From: Coriolopsis trogii
Taxonomy: Eukaryota > Basidiomycota > Agaricomycetes > Polyporales > Polyporaceae
Reading direction: 5' to 3'
NCBI GenBank assembly: GCA_020543525.1
Contig: JAHYIO010000004.1
Coordinates: 1,922,001-1,986,000, forward strand
Length of the DNA stretch: 64,000 bases
The position numbers and the translations under genes were made by a program. Positions 33,742 through 44,775 of the stretch are shown here, piece after piece; within the stretch, counting starts at the first letter, position 1, and the number at the start of each line of letters is the position of its first letter. The notes beneath the pieces are model-generated. The model saw only the letters and a program-made list of their open reading frames with translations, was not told the origin of the DNA and made no database searches.

Positions 33742-36700
33742 TTACGGTGTCGCTGTCGGGCCGTGAGATAGGAGCGATGACCCACCCGCGTCCGCGCCGT
33801 CGCGTTCGGCACTCGTGGGGTTGCGAGTGCGCCCAGCGGGGGGCGACTCGTCTGATGCAACAGAGTCGAGCGGGAGTCCCGCCCCAAACAATGCTCCCAC
33901 CGCTGTCGGAGGCGAGACGCGCAGTGGTGGGTCATCCTGTTCGGCGGCCAGGGTAGCGATAGAATCTGCGCCGAGCCCGGCAGCTGGGTGGCTTGTGGCT
34001 GGCTCGAGTACCTGGAGGGTCGGATGCAAGACCCCGCCCGATGTCGAGTCATACGCGTCCAGTGGCTTATTCGCGCTGTCGTCCTTTCCAGCCTGACCGG
34101 TGCTCGATGGGACTGGGTGGCGTCGCACTATCTCGGTAGCGCTACGAGCGAGCCCTTCTTCGACCTGGGAACGTTCAGGCGTGTTGGATAGTGTGCGTGT
34201 TGCCGGAACCACGGGAGAATGTGCCGCATGCGTGCAATCGCCAGAGAGCTGTAGGTTTGGATCGTCTGCAGCGCCTGAGTGGTAGTCAGAGGAGATGTGG
34301 TCCTGTGGATTGTCTACCGTCAGGGCCGCTCGGATGTCCTGAGGAGCTCTCGGAGGTGAATCTGATGCGAATGCTGCTGTATTCATGGCGGTTATGGATG
34401 GTCCTACGAAATCTACAAAATCGCTGAGTCTAGCTGTCACGGAAGGGGTGATGAAAAGCCTGAGGCTTACCGAGCGGTGGTCCATTGGAGGATTTGCTGT
34501 CAGCTCGAGAATCCGGGGGCACCGTGCCTTCGCTCATAGAAAGTCCTCCATCGGCGCGTTGGGCTTCTGTGGAGACCTCCAATCCCTGCTGTATGTATCC
34601 TCAGTCAACCGTATCTCATGCTCCTATGCCGAAGAATCCATACCTCTTGCAGCGCTGCAGAAAGCCAGTCTTGATTTGCCTCCGAGAGATACCACCTTGG
34701 CCCCCTATATTGCGAATGCCAGTTTGTCCCCCACACCAGTTCCCCCATAATCCGGACGAACTCCACGGATGATACTTTGCATCGGTTTCTGTCATTGCGG
34801 ATTGTGTCCATGAGATCGTCCAATGCAACGGCTTCATGTACTTCCCAGCCCCGTTCTGAGAACTGAGTTGGTCTCAGAGATGTTCTCAAGGTCGTGAAGA
34901 TGTGGCGCGTGTAAACACAAATATTGTCGATTGCCTTCGTCTCCGCAGAACGGACGTCGTGTTCGGACTTAGCCTGTGTCGGAATACACATTTGCAGCAA
35001 AATATCAAGAACACGAAGGCAGCATATCCTGGAAGGCAACTGGACTTGGGAGATGACATTTATCATAGCTGAAGTGACTACAAGACGGAGAACATATGAG
35101 TGCTGATAGCCAGTAGCACAGGAAATGCTCCTTACTATATTGACGCATCGTCATGTCGAGCTGAAGCTCGCGTGATTTTATCCCCAGTAGCTCGTAATGA
35201 ATTTCGTGGACCAAGTTTTCAAGGAAGGCTCCGCTTGGCCACCAGCTTGGATACTCCTTTTGACCCAAGGAGACTGCGGAAGTCGTCAAAGCGATATTGG
35301 CGTATGACACGTCCGATTCCAGTGATGCTCTCCTCTGCCACGCAGCGGCACGCTGTTGTAGAGTGTCTACTGGTGACTGGCCCGAGAAATACGTGCCTTG
35401 AAGGGCGAGTAACGCTGGCATCGCACAGTGATAGAAGGTTTCACTGGACGCCCGGTATGTCCGAGTCAAGGACTCTGGGCCTCCTTCCTCCAACTCGGAG
35501 TCGTCAATCTGTACGAAACATCGTATTGCGTTGAGGGGGGATAGTTCAAGGATGCAGGGAGAGGCTGCACTGAGCATTGAGACATCCATTGTGGCTGTGT
35601 AAGCAGTGATAATGGTGGCAGTATCCAGATCGTCCTGCATATTTTCGAGCAGCTCCTTTTCACGTGCACTGCTTGTACGTCTTGCTCCACTCACAAATTC
35701 TATGACATCTTGAGACGTAAATGCACCTAACCAGCGAATCCTTGTATGAGAGAGCCCCAACTGGGCGAAAATGTTAAGGGAAAGCCGACGAGACGTAGCC
35801 TGAGCAACTGTTGAGAGCGCCGCGAGGGCCACGCGTAGAGCTGGCACGTGTTCAATAACTGCCCACATACTCCTGGAGACTCCTTTTGATACCGAGTATA
35901 GATACGACCGGTCAAAAACGATGGACGGGAGGATGGCGGTTGCGATGGTGAAGTACAAGACGCCAATTAGGGATGTAGCCACGATGGCCACTGTGCGATC
36001 GAGTTGCCACAAGAGGATGAGTAGTCCAGCGAAGAATAGCACCGATGCAGCCTGGAGCAAAAATGGGAGGGATGTGACGATTGTCTCCAAACGACACTTG
36101 ATTAGATTGTTGAAGCGGTGTTGCCGGAGGCGCGTGGTCCTGCGAGAACCATGAGAGAGGCCCGAGCTGTACTCGATGAGCCATTGTTTGAGGAGAATAC
36201 TAACTGAGGCGGCAAAAAGACTGAAGATGAGACTGGAGAACCAGAGTACGTTCAGCCAGATGGCCCACTTAGGCGCGGGGGGGGAGGAGAGGGGGGGGGT
36301 GGCGGAACTGGTGACGCTGGGAAGAGTGGAGTTCACAAACTGCTGATTGACGGTGAAACTGCTTAGTTGAGCGGATATCCGCTCCAATGTGTCGAGGACG
36401 GGATCTCGGGATGGAGGTGTGAGGAGGGAGTATGATTGGACGTTGAAAGCAGTCAGAATCGCTGAAAACAGACCAGCCTACTCATTTGTGAGATTGAGAT
36501 GGGTGAAACGGGGATGTCATAACATACGTAGACGAGCAGAGAATCAATTTCGTCATTCCATCTCTTCACAGTCTCATCACTGTAGCTGCGAACCGCGTCT
36601 GACATCTTCGCCCATGCTTCCGTTCTGTCTTTGTCAGTGAACAATGTTTTCCCCAGGTCCGACCACTTCTCCTATGATAGCGACCGAGTCTATGAATGTT

Positions 36701-36982
36701 GATATCTATTGGTGCTCCTCAAAAGATACTCACTGGGTCAATGAGGTCTGGCAATTCCCATTTCGCTAGCTCTAATAGCGCGATCTCCAATTTCTAGAAC
36801 ACCATCAGACAGTAAGCATGCGGTACGTTCACCATACATACCGTGGCTGCCGACGGCGCCTCCCCCTGAGCACCGACGTTGGTGGGGTTGTCGCTCTTGT
36901 CAGGAGGGCTCGTCCGCATGCCGAGATCGTTGTGCTGCGAGGATGAGTCCGTCTTGCCAGCATTGTACAGTGTGGTAGACAT
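33742..36982 (-). CDS. DUF6535 membrane protein 4, with long Ser/Pro-rich tail
   Basis: Seven exons on the minus strand (36982-36842, 36793-36734, 36671-36528, 36477-35136, 35077-34644, 34588-34471, 34433-33742) encode 976 residues. Signature: SYSDETVKRWNDEIDSLLVY, then AGLFSAILTAFNVQSY from residue 116. Helices follow at LWFSSLIFSLFAASVSILL, IVTSLPFLLQAASVLFFAGL and SLIGVLYFTIATAILP. The post-membrane block (AREKELLENM...AYTATMD) is more diverged than in the other copies. Three short introns lead into a tail of about 270 residues rich in Ser, Pro, Ala and Asp. Gene 1 has a shorter tail at the same place. If the donor at 34643 is not used, the protein would stop at 34605 without the tail, so alternative C-termini are possible. 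Confidence 0.78.
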
Positions 36983-38123
36983 GATGGTAGGAGTTACTAG
37001 TGAGCAAAGCGCAGCGATGGGAGGGTGGGTTTAAAAAGAGGAAAACTGCTGTCAGGGAGCGTGGGTTGTACGCGGCCCAGGCGTGGCCGCAACGCTTGCG
37101 TGCTTCCAAGGACCATGTCGTGTCAATTAGGGTGTAATAAGATGTCCTGTTGGGCTGCACAAACATTGCTGAGCCCTGTTCAGCTCGCTCAAGCCAGTCC
37201 GAATGATGCCCTGCATGGCGGCGGTACCGATGGCTGTTGTTGGACTTGCAATGCGGACATATCGTCAGCATTGACACCAGCCTCCCGAAAGTTGTGACAC
37301 GCACCAATGAGCCGCTGCGAAAGGAGGCATCCAGGGCGACGTACGCGCGACTAGTACTAAATTTGTACTGCGATTTCAGCGAGGCGCATCCCAGCCAAGT
37401 TCGCTGCAATGTCAATGAGGCCACTGACGTGTGCAGCCGGAGCCATCGTCTGCGGGGTCGTAAACTTGAAGGAGGCCACGACGCTTCGGTTCTGGCACGA
37501 CAGGCTATTTGACACGTAACACGTTGCACCGGACCACTGGCAGCGTGAAGGAGAGCCCGTCTACCAGCGCCTCTTGAAATGTGACTGAGGACGAGAGGAC
37601 ATGAGGCGCGAGCGCAATTACATAGTACTATAAATCGTCAATTGTCGAGTAAGTCTGCGAGCTTGCCAAAGGATGATGAGACGTACATTCAGATTGAGAC
37701 GTCTGTTCTATATGTGCGCGTTAGACGTTCTGATGTATGGCTGAGTCCGATTGTAGAGCCTCTGACTCACTTGTCACACTATACCACTGGCAGCAGCAAG
37801 TGAGAATCTGCCCATGTCGATGTCTTGTCCTGGTAGTCCGAACCGGCCCGACGGCTATGACAGCGCAGACGCTCGTATACCATCAATAATAAATTGATCG
37901 ACGACTTAGTACCCTATAGCCACCACGTACTACGTGGTGGCTAGTAGCCCAACGACACGGAATACGAAACAGGGCGTCGGGTGCTAGAGCATGATTGTTA
38001 GAAGCATGCGTTTGGCTGATGAGCGAATGAGGCAAGTTGGGACAATGACGAGGCCACTGACGTCACTACATAGAGACACTTCTCTTGCTCGTCTCAAGGG
38101 TCTGTCGCAGAATCCGGACTGCG
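36983..38123. other. intergenic, no gene seen; contains a perfect palindrome
   Basis: Separates divergent DUF6535 gene 4 and the caleosin gene. Open frames here have no family features. The palindrome at 37917-37943 is the only structured element. Confidence 0.5.
37917..37943. repeat. 27-bp perfect palindrome
   Basis: TAGCCACCACGTA is followed by one central C and then its exact reverse complement TACGTGGTGGCTA. A 13-bp perfect arm with a 1-bp centre is unlikely by chance. It lies about 225 bp before the caleosin start and could be a dimeric factor site or the scar of an excised element. Confidence 0.8.
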
Positions 38124-38133
38124 TATATATATA
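38124..38133 (+). promoter_or_regulatory. TATA box of the caleosin gene
   Basis: TATATATATA 37 bp before the start codon at 38170, implying a very short 5' leader. Confidence 0.5.
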
Positions 38134-38169
38134 CTCACCTCCCTCGAATGACCCTCTCCGCAACACACC

Positions 38170-39083
38170 ATGGCCGACAAGCAGAAACGCGTTCAAACTG
38201 CCATCGTCGACGTTCCCGTCACCATGTCGCGGCCACCATTCAACCCGGGCGCGGGGGAGAACAAAACACTCCCCAACGCAGGTACGTCCAGCTTGTGATC
38301 CCCTACCTGAGCTGTCCTCTTCTTGTCATATGCTTGGCCTCACAGGGACCGCCCGTGCGACGAAGGCAGCCACAATCGATGCACCTGAGGGAACTCCTGG
38401 ATTGGCCGACGCGCATCCGAACCAGACCGTCCTCCAGCAGCACTGCGCCTACTTCGACACCGACGGCGACGGAGTCATCTGGCCCCAAGACACCTTCTGG
38501 GGCTTCTACGCGCTGGGTTTCGGGGTGTTGCTCAGTCTCCTGTCCGTGTTCATCATTCACTCCAACATGTCGTACCCGACGGTGCGCGGGCTGCTTCCGG
38601 ACCCGTTCTGCCGCCTGTACATCGAGAATATGCACAAGGCGAAGCATGGCAGCGACACGGGCACGTACGACAACGAGGGGCGTTTTATACCGCAGAAGTA
38701 AGTCGATCGGCTGCATATATGCACTTTTTTGTGGCTGAATATCTTGGGCAGGTTTGAGGACTGGTTCAGCAAGTACGGGAAGGGCAAGGATGGAGTCTCC
38801 TTGAGAGACATATTCGATGGCCTCAAAGGACAGCGTATCATCGCCGACCCGGTCGGATGGTTTGGGGGATTCTTCGAATGTGAGTTTGCAGCGACATCTG
38901 CGCGGATCAGTCATTGGTGTGCTGACGATCTGGTCGCTTTATTGAGGGATGGCGACCTACTTTTTGCTTTGGCCAGAGGACGGCATCATGAAAAAAGAGG
39001 ACGTACGCCGTGTGTACGACGGGAGTATTTTTGTGGACATCGCGTCGAAACGGGCTGGCACCGTGAAGCAGAAGACGGGATGA
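38170..39083 (+). CDS. caleosin / peroxygenase
   Basis: Four exons (38170-38281, 38346-38697, 38752-38879, 38947-39083) encode 242 residues. Caleosins are lipid-droplet or membrane heme proteins that bind calcium and use hydroperoxides to oxidise fatty acids. Visible features: a single EF-hand loop at 75-86 (DTDGDGVIWPQD), the following GFYALGFGVLLSLLSVFII membrane or proline-knot region, the family motif IENMHKAKHGSDTGTYD (130-146) with candidate heme-ligand histidines, RFIPQKFEDWFSKYG, and a C-terminal WFGGFFEWMATYFLLWPEDG segment. Length is normal for the short fungal form. The first exon is an extension typical of fungal members. It converges with the next gene 170 bp away. A role in oxylipin formation or spore lipid use is inference from the family. 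Confidence 0.93.
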
Positions 39084-39253
39084 GGGAAAGAACGATGTCG
39101 CAGAACCGAGAAGGTCAGATGGGTTTCTTGGTGCGTTGTACGATACTGGATACCCGGGACCCAATTGCAAGTTTTATTCTACACATCATGGTCGATGATC
39201 GAGACTTGCTATCATGAGTAGTGTTCAGATGCGTGGCAAATCGGCAAACGTGC

Positions 39254-41002
39254 TCACGAACATTCCACGTAGTCTTCCCCCAGTACATGGTCACCCGCTG
39301 GTCCAGCCCATACACTGCCGCGTCCAATGTCGTCCGCTTGCCTCTCTCGCTCATCGGGATCACCATCTTCATGTACAAGCTCATCTCCACCGATCGCCCA
39401 GTACGACTCCAGAAGGTCCGCGAGCACTCCATCCTCGTCCTCGTCCACATCGCTGCTTGAATCCGATTCGGAACCATCCGCAGAAGTTGACGAACCGCCC
39501 TTTTCATCCCCGTCCGAAGCGTCCGAGCCTCGCAAGGGCCTAATCTTCCAATCCGTAGCGATGGCGTCGAGCAGCATGTCCACGAGGCCCGCTGTGGTGC
39601 TGAACGAAGCACGGAGGCTCTCAGGCTTGTCGCCCTCGGACAGTCCGCGGTGGCATTGGTATGTGCCACCACCAAGGCGCGCGTGCGTGAGCGTGTGGAA
39701 GGGTGATATCTCTTCGCCCGCGGGGCCGCACTCGCAGCGCGCCACGTCCGGACGAATCGTCTCCTTCGCCTCGCTCCCCGCGGCCGGCGCGACAGTCGGG
39801 GGCGCGAGAAGCGTAGGCTTCTGTGAGCCCGGCGCGGCTATGTCAAAGTCGAGGAAGCTCGAGCTGGAGTCCGAGCGAGCAGCGCGGGCGGGCGTGTGCA
39901 GGGGACCGCCCATCCCTGGTGCTGGCGCTCCTTCTGGGGGATGCGGGCTCCGCGGACTCGGGTGAAGTCGACGGTGAGCGGGCGGCTTGGCGAGGATGAA
40001 CGGCTTCTGAGAGACGTTGGAGAGCGACGCGCGCTCGTCGAGCTTCTCCCCCGTCACAGAGGCGGAATCGAAGGCGAAGGCGTCCGTAGGACTCAGGTAG
40101 GCCCTTGGGAGACCCGCACGATGCCGGAGGGCAGGGAAGTAGGAGCTCGTCGGGGTCACCGCGGGCGACTCGAATTGTTCGAAGGTGACCGTGGGTCCTC
40201 CGAGGACCGACAACGGCGAAGACGAGGAGGATCCCTCCCCTGGGCAGCAGCAGGGCGGGTACGGCTCGTCCGTCGGGAATCGGGCGACGAGCGAGAAATG
40301 TAGGGTGTCGCAGACGCAGTGGACGACGATCTCGGGGACGCATGCGTCCGCTCTGGCGGCGTCGCGGTTGTGGGCCGCATTGGGGTTTGCTGTGCAGTCA
40401 ATCCCGATGTTGGCGAGGTCAGAGTGCTGGATCCCAGCATTGATATAACGCGTTAGGTCAGCTTTGGGGCACAGGCAGGGCATGCGTGGGGTGAGAGAAC
40501 GGACCTGTGTGCGCTTGTGCTTGTGCCCGTGCCCGTGCCCGAAGATCGACTCGAGAGCGCTGCGGAACGGGCTCTTCGTGTTGTTGCGTTGAGCAGATGA
40601 CAGGGCTGGGTATGGGAGATGGACGTGCACCGGGTTTCCAGGTTGGCCAGAGCAACCGCGCAAGGGCAGACGCTTCCCGGAGTCGGTACGCGGACTGTCG
40701 GAGCCGCCGCGGACCCCAACGTCGGCATCACCATCAACGTCAACGGGAGCTTTGCCCTTCTCGAGATCGACGTGGACAGCACGCGAGTGCGGATCCACAC
40801 TGTGATATGCCGAAACGGGAGTGGCACCTCTGCCGCTGTGCGATAAACGATCGCGTTGTTGTTGTTTCGATCGTCGGTGCTGACGCTGGCGGCGGACGAC
40901 GTGCACGGTGGCGATGGCAAAGCAGAAGAAGGCAAAGATGGCGGCGAGGACGATGAACCCGAGGACTTGCCAGTCGGACGAGGTCGCCTGTGCTGTTGGC
41001 AT
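39254..41002 (-). CDS. unrecognised single-pass membrane protein
   Basis: One uninterrupted exon on the minus strand gives 582 residues from the Met at 41002; the open frame extends 11 codons further up but lacks an earlier ATG. Residues about 10-36 (VLGFIVLAAIFAFFCFAIATVHVV) form one helix followed at once by basic residues (RRQRQHRRSKQQQR), so the long remainder should face the cytoplasm. That part is Ser/Pro-rich, with a His-rich patch (GHGHGHKHKR), a Cys cluster (CLCPK, IDC, VHCVC, CCCPGEG) and an acidic C-terminal stretch (SDSSSDVDEDED). I recognise no domain. Codon use and the lack of stops over 1.7 kb support a real gene. A further intron near the 3' end cannot be excluded. Confidence 0.75.
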   Translation of the reverse strand: MPTAQATSSDWQVLGFIVLAAIFAFFCFAIATVHVVRRQRQHRRSKQQQRDRLSHSGRGATPVSAYHSVDPHSRAVHVDLEKGKAPVDVDGDADVGVRGGSDSPRTDSGKRLPLRGCSGQPGNPVHVHLPYPALSSAQRNNTKSPFRSALESIFGHGHGHKHKRTQVRSLTPRMPCLCPKADLTRYINAGIQHSDLANIGIDCTANPNAAHNRDAARADACVPEIVVHCVCDTLHFSLVARFPTDEPYPPCCCPGEGSSSSSPLSVLGGPTVTFEQFESPAVTPTSSYFPALRHRAGLPRAYLSPTDAFAFDSASVTGEKLDERASLSNVSQKPFILAKPPAHRRLHPSPRSPHPPEGAPAPGMGGPLHTPARAARSDSSSSFLDFDIAAPGSQKPTLLAPPTVAPAAGSEAKETIRPDVARCECGPAGEEISPFHTLTHARLGGGTYQCHRGLSEGDKPESLRASFSTTAGLVDMLLDAIATDWKIRPLRGSDASDGDEKGGSSTSADGSESDSSSDVDEDEDGVLADLLESYWAIGGDELVHEDGDPDERERQADDIGRGSVWAGPAGDHVLGEDYVECS

Positions 41003-41626
41003 ATTGAAAAGCTGGCGCCAGGACCTGTACTTCACGACCCGGGATTGGGGAGACCACGCTGCTGCGAGGGCTTGTGGGACGAACTCGAGGATCGAAATGA
41101 GCTATATGCTCATATGCGCTCTACATGATTCTGTACTCGGCCAGTGTCAGCCTAGGATGACGTCCACGAGCGAGCCATCGCAGATAGGCCCGCTCAAGGA
41201 CGTCACCGCAACGCGCTGCTGGAGGCTGACGCAAGTCAGCCACGCCGGAACACTCATCCTCCTGATGCTCCACGAAAGGTTCGAGTCTAAGACAAAGTCC
41301 CGACATGACCAGGGCGCCCTGCATCCACAAAATTCGCAAGGTTTGACTTCCGTCGTTCGCGGTACGTGAACATACGACATTGTATTGTGTCTTCCGGTCG
41401 GAAGCAAGCACGGGAGAAGGAACGAACCTGCACAAAGGAGAAGCCAACCATGCTCACTGATCTTGATAGCCGTTAAGCATGCCTTAGTGTCAGGTCCCGT
41501 AACCCACGAAGGCCAACCTCATGTCAGCAGGCGAAAAGCCCACAGTTCGGCTCTCCGGCCTGGCCAAAAGTCTCCCCGGAAGAAGAGAATATATTGACGA
41601 TAAGCTGTAATCTAGTTTTTGCCAAA
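41003..41626. other. intergenic, no gene seen
   Basis: Between the start of the membrane protein gene and the end of QCR2, both on the minus strand. Probably promoter plus 3' untranslated sequence; no exon is supported. Confidence 0.5.
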
Positions 41627-43147
41627 TCAGAGACCCAGCTCGTCCGCGTAAGGGAGCGACGCGGTGTCGCCGACCGCGACAAAAGTCGGTTTGCTCTTGA
41701 CGAGCTCTGCCGCAACCTAAAAAAGGGTTCACATTCAGGCATGGAGACTACCGAAAGATTGGCGTGATCTGTACCTTTGAGTACGCCGATGCATCGACCT
41801 TCTCCAGCGAAGAGATGGCGTCGGCAACGGATGCGGAAGAGCCAGCGAGAACCTGGACAAAAGCAGGTGAACATGATGTAGAACATACAAGCGCGCGTTC
41901 AAAACTTACCTTGGGACCGAGTGCGGCAATAAGCGCATCACGACCGTCGAACGCGCTCGCAGCTGCGAACTTGGCCTTCGCGACAGCCTTCTGGAGCTCC
42001 TCGCCCTTGAGGGTGCCAGCGGCCTTGATAGCGTCAACGGCGGCCTTGCCGACCGCCTTGACGTCCGCAGAGCTCTGGGCCTGGATTAGGAGACCGACGA
42101 GGGACGCGTCAGAGTAGGGGAGGAGGACGGAGCGCACGGACGCCCCAGCGGGCACGCTCAGAGCGAGGGGGGAGGTCCCTTGCGACCACTTCACGGACGG
42201 GGTGGGGTCCAGATGCGACGCAAGCACAGCGAGCTCCGCGGACGGCGCGCCCGCCTTGCCGAAGCCGATGAAGACCGTCTGCGGGCCACTGTGCGAGTCC
42301 ACGCGGTTCTCGCCGCCGTGGTAGGACGCGGGCTTGGTGGAGGGCGCGGCGGCGCTCTTGAAGTTTCCGAGCGACTTCTCGAGGAGTTTCTCGAGGGCGG
42401 CAGGGTCGATGCCCGTGCCGAGGACGGCGACGTTGCCCGCACCGAAGACGGAGTCGGCGTACGCCTTGACGTCCTCGGCCGTGACGTGGTGCCCGGCGGT
42501 CGCGAAGATGGAGTTGCCGAGCCCGTGGTGGAAGGCGAGGCCGTGCGCGACCTCGAGCGCGTGCGTCGCGGGGTCGGCGAGGGCGGCGGCCGACTCGGCT
42601 TCGCAGGTGGGCCCGACCAGTTCTTGGAGCTCGTAACGGGTGAATTTGGAGGAGGTCAGGAAGGAGGAGAGGACGTCGACGAAGAAGGCCCTAGGGCGGC
42701 GGAGGGTCGGAACTCGCATGACATGGCACGTAAAGAGCACTCACTCGTCCCCGCGCAGGAACTCCGCCGTGACCGCAAGGTGCTCCCTCGACAGGCTTGA
42801 GGAGAGGACACCGCCGTAGAGCTCGGCTTCCCGGACGGTGCCCAGCGACGAACGCTTGTCCGTGCTCTGCCAATTTCGTCATGTCATGAGCCCTGGCCGT
42901 CTCGAACACGAGGAAGCACACGGGTGCGACCGACCTTGAACGCAAAGTTTTTAAGGGCGTGCGCGACACCGGGCTTGCTCTCGTACCTGCTGCCGGCCTT
43001 GACGAGGAAGGTGACAGCAGTTGTGGGCTCGCCGTTGTCCGCAGCCGCGACTTTCACGCCAGCGGAGTCGACGACGGTCGCAAATTTACGGGCATTGCGG
43101 GCAATGCGCGACGCACTGCGCGCGGCCGACGCTCTAGCTGCCAGCAT
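41627..43147 (-). CDS. QCR2: cytochrome bc1 complex core protein 2
   Basis: Five exons on the minus strand (43147-42935, 42866-42745, 42690-41910, 41852-41775, 41716-41627) encode 427 residues, the usual length of fungal Qcr2. The N-terminus (MLAARASAARSASRIARNARKFA) is a mitochondrial presequence. The body has the M16B core-protein fold: TTAVTFLVKAGSRYE, VAHALKNFAFKSTDKRSS, YGGVLSSSLSREHLAVTAEF, and VAVLGTGIDPAALEKL in the second half. As expected for a core protein, the zinc-protease HxxEH motif is absent. It supports assembly of respiratory complex III in the inner mitochondrial membrane. The first donor is GTCGGT, a little off consensus, but the join restores the family sequence. Confidence 0.93.
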
Positions 43148-43499
43148 GGAGAATGACTGAAGAGTGGAGAGGGTGAGGAGGAAGAGAACGACGGCGACGA
43201 GGGCGAGGTCCAACTCGACACTGCACTGGCGCTAACGCCGACCCGGCTCGTGCCGACGACCAGCCCGCCAATAGGCGCGCTGCGATTCCGAGGCGCCTCT
43301 GGACGCGCGTTCGAACCCCAAGGCTGCATGGGCATAAGGCATATATTCATAGGGTTTGCATGGGGCATACAGAGGGGGAGCGACATACAGGAGAGAATAC
43401 GAGACAGGACAGCATATACACAGCAAAGCGAGAGAGCATACGACAGAACAAAGCAATACGACGGTCACTGCTGATCAAAACGTTCTATACGGTTTAGCT
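43148..43499. other. intergenic, no gene seen
   Basis: Short gap between QCR2 (upstream side) and the end of the methyltransferase gene, both on the minus strand. No feature beyond promoter sequence. Confidence 0.5.
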
Positions 43500-44775
43500 C
43501 TAAGCACGCCTAGCCCATACCGTAAAGCAGGTCGACACCAGGCCGGGGACAGACCAGATCTCGTTGATGTAATTGTCGACCAACTCGTCGGCGTGGATGG
43601 CAAACCGACCCTCGGAGAGCACGCTGCGCATCGAGCGAGCATATAGCTCCACGCATTCGCGGTATCGCCGACCAAGCTCGCGCCTGTCAGGGTCAAGGGG
43701 CCAGTCGCCGATGGGCATGAGGAACCGCTGGTGGACGATGTTCCTGAAGTATCTGGAGTCCTCCAGGAGGCGAGGAATGCGGGAAGCCATAGGCTGGATG
43801 CCACGGGTCTCGTGAAGCGTCACGCGGATGGCCTCGAAGAACTCGTAAGAGCGGGGAGCATGGACGGCGACATCGCGGCCGTCCTCGAAGGCGGGGAACC
43901 TGCCCCATTCACACGAGACGAAGAGGCCGCCACGGCGCAAGACGCGCGCAATCTCCGGGAGAAGGGCTGCGTAGTCGCGAATCTGGGAAGCACGGTGTGA
44001 GCGGATGGGAGGAGAGAAGACGGGACGAGACATACGGCCATGGTGATGGAGCGCGCATGGACCATGTCAATGGACTCGTTAGCGTACCGGAAACGCTCCA
44101 TTATGTCATGCATCTCGAACGTGACGTTCCTCGGAGGGTAGCGCGTCGCGATAGGCACTGGGGGCGACGAGCGCGGTGCGGTGTGAGACTGTGTCGCAGG
44201 GGAGAGCAGAGTGCGCTTACCGATGTCGACGCCGTAGAACCTTACGTGCGGGAATTCGCGTGCCATATCGACGACCCTGTATTCTTAGGTCGGACACGAG
44301 CACTCTGCGAATTGCGGGGGATGACGTACCAGTGGCCAGTGCCCGTTCCGAGATCCAGGACGCGCTGCTGTTCACCTGGACCTGGAGCGAGCATCTCTCG
44401 CCAGGGCCCAACGGAAGCGTCTCCGATGAGCCTACGCAAGAGTTGATTGAGCCCGTTAAGTCGCTGGGAGATTCCGGGAGGCCGGATCAGTAACGGGAGG
44501 AAGAAGTGACAGGACAGTCGATGGCGTTCGACTCTTACTTGTTGCTCTTCCCCATCCACAGGGAGGGGATACGGGCATTCACCATGAGAATGGAAGAGTC
44601 TGCCGCCCCGCTCCTGGAAGTAGCCGGGGAATTCTTCGGCGGGGACTTCGACGACGTCGTCGGACGTATCAGAGTCGGTGCCGTCGTCGTCAGACGGGTA
44701 CGGGAAGTGGTCGTTCTGGGGAGGCATGTCGTATGGATCGGAATCGGACTGAGGAGGCAGAAACTGAACGGCCAT
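43500..44775 (-). CDS. class I SAM-dependent methyltransferase
   Basis: Five exons on the minus strand (44775-44539, 44463-44330, 44276-44221, 44157-44036, 43982-43500) encode 343 residues. SAM-binding motif I is LDLGTGTGHW at about 115-124, followed by the acidic end of strand 2 (YGVDIG) and by HDIMERFRYANESIDMVHAR and ARVLRRGGLFVSCEWG. This order matches the fungal methyltransferases that resemble the LaeA/UMTA group. The N-terminal 80 residues are acidic and low in complexity. Intron 1 (44538-44464) is 75 nt without a stop, so unspliced message would stay in frame. It is divergent from the DNA polymerase gene at 46329 across 1.55 kb. Substrate unknown. Confidence 0.88.

Noticed and set aside
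43305..43320. GGTTCGAACGC on the minus strand, tRNA B-box-like
   Set aside because: No A-box at the right distance and no acceptor stem pairing.
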